Assembly (NCBI GenBank): GCA_003988855.1
Contig: QYAI01000097.1
Location: forward strand, 248,001 to 312,000
Direction of reading: 5' to 3'
Length of the DNA: 64,000 nt
Source: Arachnopeziza araneosa
Lineage: Eukaryota; Ascomycota; Leotiomycetes; Helotiales; Arachnopezizaceae
Part shown: one piece after another, positions 22,695 through 33,429 of the stretch
How positions within the stretch are numbered: the stretch's first letter is position 1
Layout: each line of letters starts with the position of its first letter
Translations under genes and position numbers: made by a program
The notes under the pieces: model-generated
What the model was told of the DNA's origin: nothing
The model's input: only the letters and a program-made list of their open reading frames with translations
Database searches by the model: none

Positions 22695-24119
22695 CACGCT
22701 CTTCCAGTCTTCCGGATCGATCCTTTATGTATAATTCAGAAAGATGTAGCGGACTGGAAACTGGAAGCTGCAAAAATGGCAAATGTCTACGAAAACGCTC
22801 AAATCACGATTGCAGCTTCCTCCTCACAAGGTCCGTCTGACACCTTTCTTGGAGCAAGGAAATCGAAACCACGTGAGATATCTATACATATAGATGGTAT
22901 GCCTATTCCTTTCAAGGCGAGGGATAAAATTCGAGTCGGCCAGCATATATCAGATGTTCGAGATAAGAGAGATCCGCTCGAGTTGCGTGGTTGGGCTGTG
23001 CAGGAGCGAGAGCTTTCTACTCGTTTCATATCCTATACCACCGCGGAACTCCAATGGTCATGTAAAACACTGTCTGCTTGCGAATGCCGTCGGCTTGATA
23101 CTGGCGCAAGATCCGATTTCCAAGCAGCATGCGGACTGGCGGAAATTCCCAAGAGCAAAGGCAGAACCGGTTTGCAGCTGGATTGAATGCCAAGCTGCTC
23201 AGATCGATTCGTTCTTCAGCAAATTCTGACAAACATATTGAATTAAGATCTCAAGATCAGACCATCTCTGCTTATCGTCCCTGGCACGCGATGGTTGAGA
23301 AGTACACACGTGGTGGACTGACGAAAGTGGAAGATAAATTACCTGCAATTTTAGGATTAGCCACGAAATTTGGCGAGCATAACAAATCAGAATACCTTTC
23401 TGGCTTATGGAAGGACAATATAGCGACAGACCTCGCATGGGCGCGTGAAACCTTTAGGTATCTGCAAACCACGTTTGACCCTATCGAAAAGATTTCAGGG
23501 CTAACTTTTTCATGGGCATCATTGCCGGGTTCGATAACTTACAGAGAGGCCTTAAAAAACTACTCTGGCAATAGAAAATATCACACAAGATTAATTCAAG
23601 CTCACTATGCTTCCAAGGGTGTCTCAATATTTGACTCGGGAAAAGAGCCAAGTCGAACCCTATGCGGGCCGACAACTATTGAGATTTTGAGCTACTCAGA
23701 TCCTCTTGACTAGCACGCATATAAAGTACAGATAGGGGACCCAGAAATTGGCCGATATGAAATTTTCATCGACGCGCCATTATCATCAAATTGTACCCGC
23801 CAATCTCAATGATTCTGATCATCGTTCAATTTCCGCTACGGACTGGGAACAATTTCCGAAGGGGGGCGGAAGGGTTCGTGTTAAACTTCTGAATCTATTC
23901 ACCCTTCAAGATTCGGTGACGAAGGAAATCTATGACTTGATTCTTATTTTGGCGAGACTGTCGACAGTCGAACAGTCATATAAGAGGATTGGATTGATAT
24001 CTTCATCTTTCCAGTCCGACGGTATTTTGGAACAACCGGCTAGGTCATTCGAGACCTTCAGGCATGCAGAAAAGAGTACTTTCGGCATTTCAGAAAACGA
24101 CAATGTTTTGGTATTCTGA
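22695..24119 (+). pseudogene. HET-domain gene, 3' half, frame-disrupted
   Basis: From 22716 the sequence reads IDPLCIIQKDVADWKLEAAK, then MANVYENAQITIAAS and GWAVQERELSTRFI, the second half of a HET domain. It continues as a HET C-terminal region (DKLPAILGLATKFG, YLSGLWKDN in a second frame to 23713; YKRIGLISSSF in a third frame to 24119). There is no first half: upstream is a TAG at 22692-22694, decayed sequence and the assembly gap. The family-like sequence moves through three frames without obvious in-phase introns, so it is probably a pseudogene. It could be the lost 3' half of the HET gene at 9097, or the tail of a related copy. A short overlap at the LCI motif argues against a perfectly clean insertion. 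Confidence 0.65.
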
Positions 24120-25319
24120 TTTTTCTTGGTTGATATCTCAAACACCTTGGAAGATTTCTACTACTGCTTTAATTTTACTTTGAGTATCTGTTTTGTTGTT
24201 CAAAGAGCTGGATGCTGAAGATGAGGTTGAACAAGAACTAGTCAACACTGGAAGAAGAATGATATCGTCTTTTAAATTGAATTGAATCAGATGTGAGTGT
24301 GAGAAAGGGCCCTTTTAAGGATTATGCATCATACTCAAAGGGTCAAGCTCAAGGCTAAAGAGCCTAGGACATGAATCGTCATGTATGTTCTTTCCCACGC
24401 CGTTGAAAAAGATACCCTTAAAAATACATGTTCCTCATCATAGCTATTGTGAACTTGATTATACATATATATGCTGTCAAAGTCAGCAAGTTATCGACTT
24501 TGTATTACTTTACCCCTGGACCTTGGACCCAAGGATGTGAATCCTTTGCCCCCATGGGCCTGATTTTCCACTACGGCGGGGGTTTTAACCATTGAATCCA
24601 ACCCTTCAAAGCCCGTCTCGGAGCCTCCTCGGCAAGTTTCCGAATCCGATGCATGGCATATGGAAAATCTGCCTGGCGAAAGCATGCCTGATGAAAGCAA
24701 GGCTATCAGACAACATGTCCCCTGCCCAACTATCTCCTGATTTACGTTCAGAGACCAAGAATCCTGTTAAAGAGGCATTGTGTTGCTTCTTTCCCTCAGA
24801 CTCGTCTTCATAATATAAAGTGTTTTGGTGATGTTAGGGATGATAAGAATGAGGCTTATTTATCGTCTTCTTCTTCTTGGTAAGTGCTTGCACAAGAGAT
24901 AAGCATTCGGAAGCTCGGGGAGTGAGGCTCACTCGTGTGGGGTTATGGGGGCTGTGCTGAAGGATTGAAAGAGGGCGGAGAGTAGCGGTGAGAGAAGAAT
25001 TGTAGAATGTGTGTAGGAGGAAAGGGTTTCGAGGTTGTAGAATGAGCAAACTTCGAAACTGCCTCTTAAAATCGAAGCTGGTGTTTGGTAGTGGTTTATT
25101 TGTTTATGCCTATTTGCAAATAGGTCGTTATGTTCCTCTCGATGTGAAACCGTCAAGGCCCAACGCCCAACACCCAACTCCGAAACAGCCCGGCATGTAA
25201 CCCATCCACTAACGCCGTTTAACGCCGCCAATGTCTGAATCTAATCTAAATCCAAGAAGCATTTTGGCTGATAGATACATCCACTTCCGTGACCTTTTCG
25301 TGTCTGCATTGAGAGCATC
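24120..25319. other. Intergenic
   Basis: About 1.2 kb with only short frames lacking family features. The flanking genes point away from or end at this segment. Confidence 0.4.
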
Positions 25320-26104
25320 CTATTCTGTTGACAGCGGAGATCGGAACTCACCAGAAGAGCCTGGCTCATATCCGCTTGAAGTCGTTGCGTAACTGCGGAA
25401 GCCGCGCTGTACTGATACCTGGATGCAGCTAAAGCCAAAGATGCTGTTTAGAATATCTTTCATATGGCCAATCAACGTGGTGCGGTCTTCTCGTGAAATT
25501 CCTTGTAGCCCGATGCTCGTGCCGATCCCACCGTCGATAATTAGAGGAAGCCATTGGGGGAAGCTTTCTGAGTTAAGGTTCAAAACTGACGAGGTGGCAT
25601 ATAGTACTATGCCACAGCACCCTAGGTGCCATAAGATGCGCCTGTTGCCGTGTCAGTCGAGCCTTGCAGAGACTCGTTTGAGAGGGACAAACTTGATGCG
25701 ATAAGACGTATCTAGACCGTGAAGTTCGATCCAAATCCATATGACACCTAGAATTACCCAGGTGGAAATAAACCTATCGATGGTTAATTGAAGACAGGAC
25801 GGTGGGATATGAGAGACAGTCACCCAACAACGACCCCCAACCATTTATCATCATGAGCCGCTATCAATCCCGCAAGGAATGTTCCAAAACCGAAAACGAC
25901 CTCGATAACAGAGAGTGGCAGTTTGAGTGCCGGTACTTGGCAACCGTTCATTCTCCCATTGCCTACCTTGAATCTTGTCTTAAATACCCATGCGCTGATG
26001 AAATACGCTATCCGTGTTGTACACGGCGGTGGTGAGTGGGTTCGCGCTTGTGGAATAGATCCTGTCTCTAGATCTATTCCTGGCGCTGGTTGTTGTGTTG
26101 TCAT
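25320..26104 (-). CDS. Small multi-pass membrane protein, uncharacterised
   Basis: Minus-strand exons 25824-26104, 25693-25773 and 25320-25641 fit in phase (introns 50 and 51 nt), giving 227 aa. It starts MTTQQPAPGIDLETGS. Hydrophobic segments include VIEVVFGFGTFLAGLIAA, STWVILGVIWIWIEL, LGCCGIVLYATSSVL and LPLIIDGGIGTSIGL, so about four membrane helices are likely. Charged loops separate the helices. I do not recognise the family. The C-terminal 40 residues are less convincing, and an alternative frame with a helical end (continuing to about 25241) overlaps them; a further intron or frame error there is possible. It is divergent from the membrane-protein locus at 26286, which may share its promoter. 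Confidence 0.45.
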
Positions 26105-26285
26105 TTCACCATATGAAATCCAAGATTGATAGCGAGCCTGATAAAAAAAAAAGAAAAGCTCGTCGATTCTAGTTGATTCGGAGCTTCTCTTAGGAAACTG
26201 AAATCTCAATCTTCGTGGATCGAAACTTACATTCGTGCCGCAAGATTCTCGTCGCGGGAGTTTTAAACTTGGACATGTCTTCTGT

Positions 26286-27058
26286 ATGATATGGTCAGAG
26301 AACATGCAACAAGAGAAGGAGCTCAAAGCGAGAGTAATTGTGTCTCAAGTTGGAGGCCGCTATGAATCAGATGCTATAATGACACCTGCAGAGAAGGTTA
26401 CCACGAATTTACCCCTCGAAACACAGCATAAAAGAACTATTCAACAGCTACTGACAGAAAATCTTTACAGCAGAGATATATGGAGTGATTGGGACTGGAA
26501 GAAGAAGAAATACGCCGGTGGCATTCTAAGGAGTCCCTATCTCGAAACTGCAAGTCTTGTCGGCGGGTTTTCTATGGGAGGTGCTTTCACTTGGATGAAC
26601 AGTCGAATGAACTTAGTTCCTCGAAGCAACATCATGCAAAGGGTAAGTTTATACCAAGCCATCTGCTTCATATTGTCAAAACGAATACTAACAATAAATC
26701 AACAGATCGCCGATATAGCAACGAATCCCATACCATCCAACGCCGTCGAAGCGCTTGCTCTCAAATACCAAACAGTGTGATCTTTAGCGGCTTCCTTACT
26801 GCTACAATTGTGTTCACAGGGGCAACCTTGATATGGATGAGAGATAGCTCGCGGGGATCTTTGGAAAAGGGATTAAGCGTAGTACTTGCTTATTGCCTGC
26901 TGATCGTATGTACACTCACCGGTATCACCGCTGAGGAATTGATTCTTGTTTCGCTGCCACTAAGCATAAGCTTAGGTATGATTGGGACAATGCTCTTCTC
27001 GTCATTTACAAGGAGGAAAGTTGTTTGTGATTGCGAAATATTGTCTTTTAAGGGTTGA
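26286..27058 (+). pseudogene. Multi-pass membrane protein locus with an apparent 2-base frameshift
   Basis: Exon 1 (26286-26642) and exon 2 (from 26707; 64-nt intron with GTAAGT...CAACAG) read in phase to IADIATNPIPSNAVEALALK and stop at GTGTGA (26776-26781). The next frame continues at once with hydrophobic helices: IFSGFLTATIVFTGATLIW, VVLAYCLLIVCTLTG and LVSLPLSISLGMIGTMLF, to a stop at 27058. One family-like protein thus appears spread over two frames, joined at a GTGTGA where a duplicated TG would explain the break. It may be a disabled gene, a sequencing error or an unusual splice. Family not recognised; the first ATG in frame was used as start. Confidence 0.45.
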
Positions 27059-27179
27059 ATTGTTGGCTTGCTGAGTATTGATACCTTGGCCCCTCACGGG
27101 GCTCAATCTCGCTCTCTATACTCTCTTATGTAGTTTTTGTCGCAAATGAAGGTTGTATTCCTTCGCTGAATTTTGAGCC

Positions 27180-28541
27180 CTAAATTCTGAGTGCCTCCTC
27201 GAGGTCATCCCACCTACCGTCTCTAAATGGATCCAGTTTCCGTAGCTCAGCCAGCCATGACTTGAAATTGTGTTGTTCGTCAAGTTCTGGGTCTCGTTCT
27301 TCCATGCGGCATAATGCGGCGGTGTATTCAATGAGAGCACTGTAGATCCACTTGCAATCCTCAGCCCCATCTAACATGTCCTTCAAGATTTCCAACTGCC
27401 GGGTTACGTATTCGATGCGGTCATCATCTGTAAAGTTTGGAGTAATAGTAGCATGCCCAACGTGATCAGTAAGAGTTGTCATCAAAAATTGATGGTAAAA
27501 CCATGCTGATTGTTGATATGGATAAGAGTCAGTGTACATTGCCGATATAATAAGGTCGAATTCTGAAACTCGTTAGTTCTGGCCCACCATAGAGATTGTG
27601 GAACATGGTACCATCATCCAAAAATTGTCTTCTAGCAATATCATCGGCTTTCCTTTCTTCAAGTAGCCGTGGTATGAGTTTGCTCCGTCTATGCCAGGCC
27701 GAGAAATTTGAAAGGCCATTCGGCGCGTGTATCATTTTCGTAGTGTATTCAAATTCCGGCTCGACCATGCTTTTCCCTTTCAGTTTGGAGCTCTCCAGTT
27801 TGGAGACAACTTCTCTTCTGTATCCCCATCCATGAAAATTTCGACTATCTTTCACCAGCATCTTTCCCACAAGGATTAATTCTCGATTCCATAATTCCCT
27901 CGCAATGTCGGCCTCTAGTCGCTCGTTGGCCTGCTCCAGCAACCATATACGATAATTCCACAGCCAATAACATTTGGGAAACTTAACCATCAGAGGGAAT
28001 AGAAAATCTAAATCCCTTTGTATAATCTCAAGAGTTGTACCATTCTTCCCATGACTCCGGGAGGCGGGGTTCGGCGGGGTCGTGGTCGAGGCCGCGGACA
28101 AAGTGGTAATAAAGGAGGATGAGTCTGCGGAAGAGACTGTGGTAGTGGCGATCTGAGAAGAATTCAGCGACTCCGTCGAGTGCGATGATGAATCCGATGG
28201 TTTGGAGAATAAGCCATAAATTAGCAAACGTCTGCGGACGTTCCATATTGTGTAATATTCGGGGTTCTTTTTGAGGAGTTTCGATGTGAGTTCGAGGACT
28301 TCGAGAGTGTACTGTCGCTCTACGATCTAATATATGATTAGACTCAGATATACAATATTACTTCAAACCAACCTTGGCGTTGATCAGATCCTCCAAGTCC
28401 TTGTATTCTTGTATCGCTTTCAGCTCCTCAACACGCTCCTGCTCTGTTCTCTGGATGGTAGTGGCTGGTCGCGAAACACCATGCTGCCAATGGTCAGTCC
28501 CAGCTTCATCAACAGAGGCTCGAGTATCATACGCTTGCCAT
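27180..28541 (-). CDS. BET4: Geranylgeranyltransferase type II (Rab GGTase) alpha subunit
   Basis: Four exons in phase: 28533-28541 (9 nt, M-A-S), 28373-28483, 27612-28326 and 27180-27562; 405 aa. The alpha subunit pairs with the beta subunit (Bet2) and the Rab escort protein to add geranylgeranyl groups to Rab GTPases for membrane trafficking. PFTA repeats are clear: NPEYYTIWNVRRRLL, FPKCYWLWNYRIWLLEQ, DSRNFHGWGYRREVV, NLSNFSAWHRRSKLI and QSAWFYHQFLM. The N-terminus MASHGVSRP matches the fungal consensus and supports the tiny first exon. A Ser/Thr-rich insert of about 45 residues lies between repeats 1 and 2. Intron 3 ends with a CTAAC branch point and TTTCAG. Confidence 0.92.
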
Positions 28542-29055
28542 ATTGAGGACTGCGATTGTTCTTGCCCAGTGTGAAGCTGTTGACGCGCAGGATATTATGG
28601 TGATGCCTGTTGGGGGCATCGGAAGTCGCGAGTCAGCAACGCCACAAGCGACAACCAATTCGAGTCAGGTGCTTTGGACCCTAAATCCTTCCTTCTCTTC
28701 CTCTTTCCCTCTTCTCCCTCAACTTCCACTCTCTAGATCTGAAGTAATATTAACACTTGTAGCATTAATACCAGCAACCATTACGGTAACGCAGGGTATC
28801 TTGAAATTTCACTTTATTCTCAACCTTTCCGTTGGCGTAGTTGCGTCTATCAGACGACTTACACTCTTTCATTGCTCGAAATTGACCAGTTAGTGACTCA
28901 GCAGCCAAAGGGCCATTTCTTCACTCGACTATCACTCTTTCAGCGTTGGGTTTCGATTTCCACTTGTTTGTTAGCGAGAGAGAAGAGACGGTAGTCTGCG
29001 ATTCGTTAGCAGTCTATCTACGGCCTCCTCCAGACGTTCTTTCTCTATATCAACG

Positions 29056-31581
29056 ATGGATGTCTGTGAAGCGTATTCTTTTTATCGGAATCTCTCACAA
29101 AACTCAGTTAATGGCTTGGCTGATCCGTTTACGCGGCCGATTGATATGAGCACCAGACAACCAAACGGAGCTGGAAAACGAGGTGAGCTGTCTTGGGACA
29201 ACTCATCAACCAGTACCTGATGATCTGTAGTTAAGTTCTTATCATGGACTGCTCCTCGTTCTATTTCGGACTTCATCAAATGGTACGGATGCGATGGTCC
29301 TGCAGACGATGAATCCGAAGATAATCATCCAGTTATCTCCACTCTACCACGAACCAAGTCCTCAAAGAAGACATCCACACTTCGACGTCCACCACTTCCT
29401 TCACGATTCGGGTCCAACTCAAAATCCTCCTCTGGATCATCTGTCAATCGCGGATTCCCAGATCGTTTCCTCCCGTCGAGACCAAGTCTCAATTCCGCAA
29501 CAGAGAGCTTTCGTTCTAATAAAGACCCTCACGCACTGACGGCGGATGAAAAGCTTGTGAGGAATGATGGAGTGAGCCCAGACGCTTTTCATAGTCGTAG
29601 GAGAGTGACATCTCCCATGATCAATACCGCTCGACCAATACCTCGACGCAACTTTTCAGGCAATCGCAGCGGAAGTGGAGGTATTGACAACTTGATTCAC
29701 AATGCCTTCGACTGATTCTCTGTAGGTGGCACAGTCTTAGCTTTCCGAAGGGATCCAGATGCTCCTAACGGCGAGAGACAGGTAAGTGAGCCACAAAATG
29801 CAATACGAGGTTTCAAAGTATGTGCGCACCTCTGTTGACTGACTCACCTAGGTAAGCATTGGTACTGTATGGCGAGTAGGAGGCCTAGCACCTGTGACCG
29901 GCGTCCCAGATGGTCGAGGTGGGCTCTTAGGCAGCGGCACAAATGCTCCTCTATATACGACAACTTTCTCCGCATCGAAGCCCAAAGTTCAGGAGGACTT
30001 GGAAAGGTTGGAGAATAGACTTGCTGAAGCACTCGAGCTTGATCGTGCATCCAGAATTCTCGAGTTTCGGCACTCTTCTCTCTCTCCTGAGATATCGCCC
30101 AAGAAGACAAGATGGGATCCTTTGGAATGTCAGTGGGTTACATCAGAGCCTCAACACAGTAGGTTGAGATGTTAGACAATCACTTCAATGTTGATCATTC
30201 TAGAGTCATCAAAAGTCGAAGAAGTTCGAAACTTGCCTCTTGCACCATTCAAATAAGTCATCTCCGCCTTATTTCAGTTTGAAAGCTGATATCAAGCAAA
30301 GTATTGGATGCACCAAATCTTCGAGATGACTTCTACTGCTCAGTTCTTGCGTACTCGTCAACATGCCATACACTTGCTGTTGGACTAGGGCCTCTTCTAT
30401 ATGCATGGTCAGAAGTTCGTGGCGTTCACTTACTCAATGCGGGACCAGCGAATGGCTCTTGGTTGACTTCACTTGCATTTTCTTCCACTTCGGGTAAGAA
30501 AAGTATACTAGCATTCGGTAGGTCTGATGGATCTCTTAGCCTCATGTCACTATATGATAGCATGCTACCTCGTTTCGAAGTCCAACAACCCTGTCCCATT
30601 GCCTGCATTACCTGGAGACCTCATATCACCATGAGGGTGTCTCAATGTCCGACTACTCCTGGAACGATGGTTCAGACGGAAGATCTCCTGATTGGAGACG
30701 AGGTTGGGAATATTTACTATTATTCAATCGAATGGCCTGAGGGTTGGGAGGTCACCCGTAATGGCTGGTCCGGGTCAATGAGGCTTCTTGTCCGAATATC
30801 TGTCCACAGCCAACAGATATGCGGTCTTTCGTTTTCCAAAGATGGCGCACTGTTTGCCACTGGTGGCAATGATAATCTTTGTTGTTTATTTCAAACCAAT
30901 AAAATTCTCCATCGTGCGGTGGGTCAAGTCGAATCAACAGAAGACTTTTCGGTCAGTGCGGATGGATTTCGACGCATCCACATAGTCAGTGGGCAAAATG
31001 TCAAGGAAGTTACATCTGGTGCCGAGAAACATCGATGGATTCACGGCGCTGCGGTCAAGGCAATTGCTTTCTGTCCATGGAAAGACGGGCTTATTGCTAC
31101 CGGTGGAGGCAGCAATGATAAATGCATCCACTTTTTTCACGCCACATCGGGGACATGTCTTGCAACCATTAGCGTTTCAGCTCAAGTCACATCCTTGATC
31201 TGGTCAAGCACGCGGAGAGAAATATGTGCCACATTTGGATACGCCCAACCAGAACATCCTTACAGGATTGCAGTCTTCTCTTGGCCAGAATGCAAACAAG
31301 TAGCAGCAATTCCATGGGAAGGCGAACATCGAGCTTTATATGCTATTCCATATCCTGGCGGACCGAACGAGAGTCAAACAAGTAGAGAAGGTGGGAGTGG
31401 GCTCACGCGGACCGCACAAGAAGGATGTATCGTTGTTGCTTCTAGCGATGAAAGTGTTAAGTTCCATGAGGTTTGGACAGGAAGCAAAAAATCAACATCA
31501 CCGGTGAAGGGCCTCCTTGGTGGCAGTGATGTTATCGAGGGGCTGGAAAGTATAGATAAAGAAGGAGAAATTATTAGATAA
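29056..31581 (+). CDS. AMA1: Cdc20/Fizzy-family APC/C activator, AMA1-like
   Basis: Six exons give 757 aa: 29056-29182, 29231-29680, 29726-29781, 29852-30158, 30204-30252, 30297-31581. The protein has a C-box (DRFLPSRPS, about residue 115), the family block EKLVRNDGVSPDAFHSRRR, IGTVWRVGGLAPV, the pre-propeller motif VRNLPLAPF, then a seven-bladed WD40 domain starting VLDAPNLRDDFY. It ends in Ile-Arg, the IR tail that docks APC/C activators. AMA1 activators direct APC/C in meiosis and sporulation; Cdc20 or Cdh1 homologues would differ in the N-terminal block seen here. Intron 5 (30253-30296) begins with AT instead of GT, although it joins strongly conserved sequence. Start chosen at the in-frame ATG giving MDVCEAYSFYRNLSQ. 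Confidence 0.82.
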
Positions 31582-33429
31582 TAACAAGATACCCTATTTC
31601 TCAATGGAATCCTGGTGTAGTTGGAATTACTGGGCTGATAATGGCTCTTCAAGAAGTAGATAACTAAATTTGGACTTGGATTGCTGACACACCGTAAAAA
31701 CTAGCTATTCTTTACCCTGTCTTGTTATTCTGTTTCTCAGTCATAAGTAGCTACAAATACGTTTTGCCATAGTCTACGCTGGTTCACGTCTTCTGTTTTG
31801 GTCTCTGATTTTCGCCGTCAGGACCTTTTGCTAGATTTGATCGCATTATCTCAAACCCGGTGAAAGAGAAAATTTGAGCTTCTCATATTATAATTATTGC
31901 TTTTGATTTTTTAAATTTGACATCACGGCTCTCGTTCATGAGGTTCGCTTCCTCACGTTGCCTACTTTGTGTAACTCAAGCATCGTGCCTCAACCACGCA
32001 AATATCAGCCATGCCTTTATTATTTCCTCTACACATCAAATCAGCTACTGAACCTTAGAATGAGCACACTTCCTCCTAGAACTCGTCGGTTGGGTCCGAC
32101 TTGAATTCTTCGCGGCTTTGCCTAGCCTCGTTGGGGTTTCCACTTTTCCACTCTGGGGGCATCAGAAGATTCTCACGTTATTTTCTCTCTCAAATCATTC
32201 ACTTATCCTGACAGAGGTCGAGGACAGAATGAGGGGGCTGCGAAATGCAACAAAACATTTAACCTTACATCTTTAGATAACCCTAATCGACATTCAAATC
32301 ATTCACTCCTCTTGATAGAGACGGAGAGGACCGAGACTGACCAGGCCGCGAAATGCAACAAAACTTTCACTTTTCGAATAATTCTCATCGACATTCAAAT
32401 GATTGACTCGAAAGAATGAGCTTCAGGTATGTCCTTATTTAGATTTCAAGGTACCAGGTTGAAGCGGTGTCTGGGTGCTTGACAGACGCTCGAGACGTGG
32501 TCGCTGTTGACGCCAAGGGAACTCATCGTCTGGGATTCTTGGCTGGCCTTGTGAGATTTTACTTCTCATCTTCCATCCTATCTTGTCTACCGGCACCGCT
32601 CTCACCTAGTTGGGTTTGCTTGAAAGTACGTCGTCTTCTTGTCCTGCTGTCTCGCCTCTTCTCACCACCCTGTTGTTCTATTCCCTATAGACACAGCCAC
32701 CACAGTCACCACAGTCACCACAGCCACCACAGCCACTGCCAGGGGTGATGTCATAACCGAGACAGGTGGGAGCCTCACCTTTTGTCGAGTGCTTTCACAA
32801 CGATGTGTGGAAGCGAATGCCAAATCATTGAAATCAAACAGCAAAAGGCAATTGTTTTCTCGGAGCCTAGATGAGGATTCCTCTTCGCTTCAGCATTGAG
32901 ATAAGGCATCTAATTTTAGCAATGGGAGTGTAAGATTGACGTTTCGTAAGGCTGAGTCGTTCCACCATCAATCCCTACGGTACAGCCTCTCTTTGCTGTA
33001 TCATCCACTCCCACCACTGATGCTTCACAGGTTCAATTATGCGCCCAGGCCAGGTATTCACGATGGCCCCAGGCTGGAAATGACAAGTTCTGGTTGGCCG
33101 CTAGATTTACGTAGCACGTATCCTGCCACCTCGTCAGATTTTAGTTGCATCCACTGGAAGTCTAGCCAAATCATGAGTGAGGATCAACATTACAGTCGTT
33201 CCAGGGCCGCAACCCAGCAAGGCAGTACCTGGTGGCCTCTAAAGGCTCCATTCTCGTCTCTTCTCCATCTTCTTTCTCCATCCTCGTTACTGACAGCCAT
33301 CCCTGGCATCGTCTAATTGCTTCAAAGTAAATCACGGCTCAAGAAAGATATCACAGAATTGTTTCGTTAAAGATCGATAGAAATGCTTTGTTTCACAATC
33401 TTTAAAACTGGCAATTGAGCGCGCATCAA
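31582..33429. other. Intergenic with tandem duplication
   Basis: About 1.85 kb without a supported gene. It holds a tandem duplication at 32192-32395 and a short trinucleotide-rich run (cacagtcac/cacagccac) at about 32,697-32,738. The final 500 bases are probably the promoter and leader of the lectin-like gene. Confidence 0.5.
32192..32395. repeat. Two-copy direct tandem repeat of about 102 bp
   Basis: Copies at 32192-32294 and 32295-32395 share the start caaatcattcact, the middle gcgaaatgcaacaaaac and the end tcgacatt. The first bases of a third copy follow at 32396. The copies are diverged, so the duplication is old. Confidence 0.7.

Noticed and set aside
32697..32738. CAC-rich run as a coding Thr/His repeat
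   Set aside because: Open in more than one frame but with no start, signal or downstream domain; treated as simple sequence.
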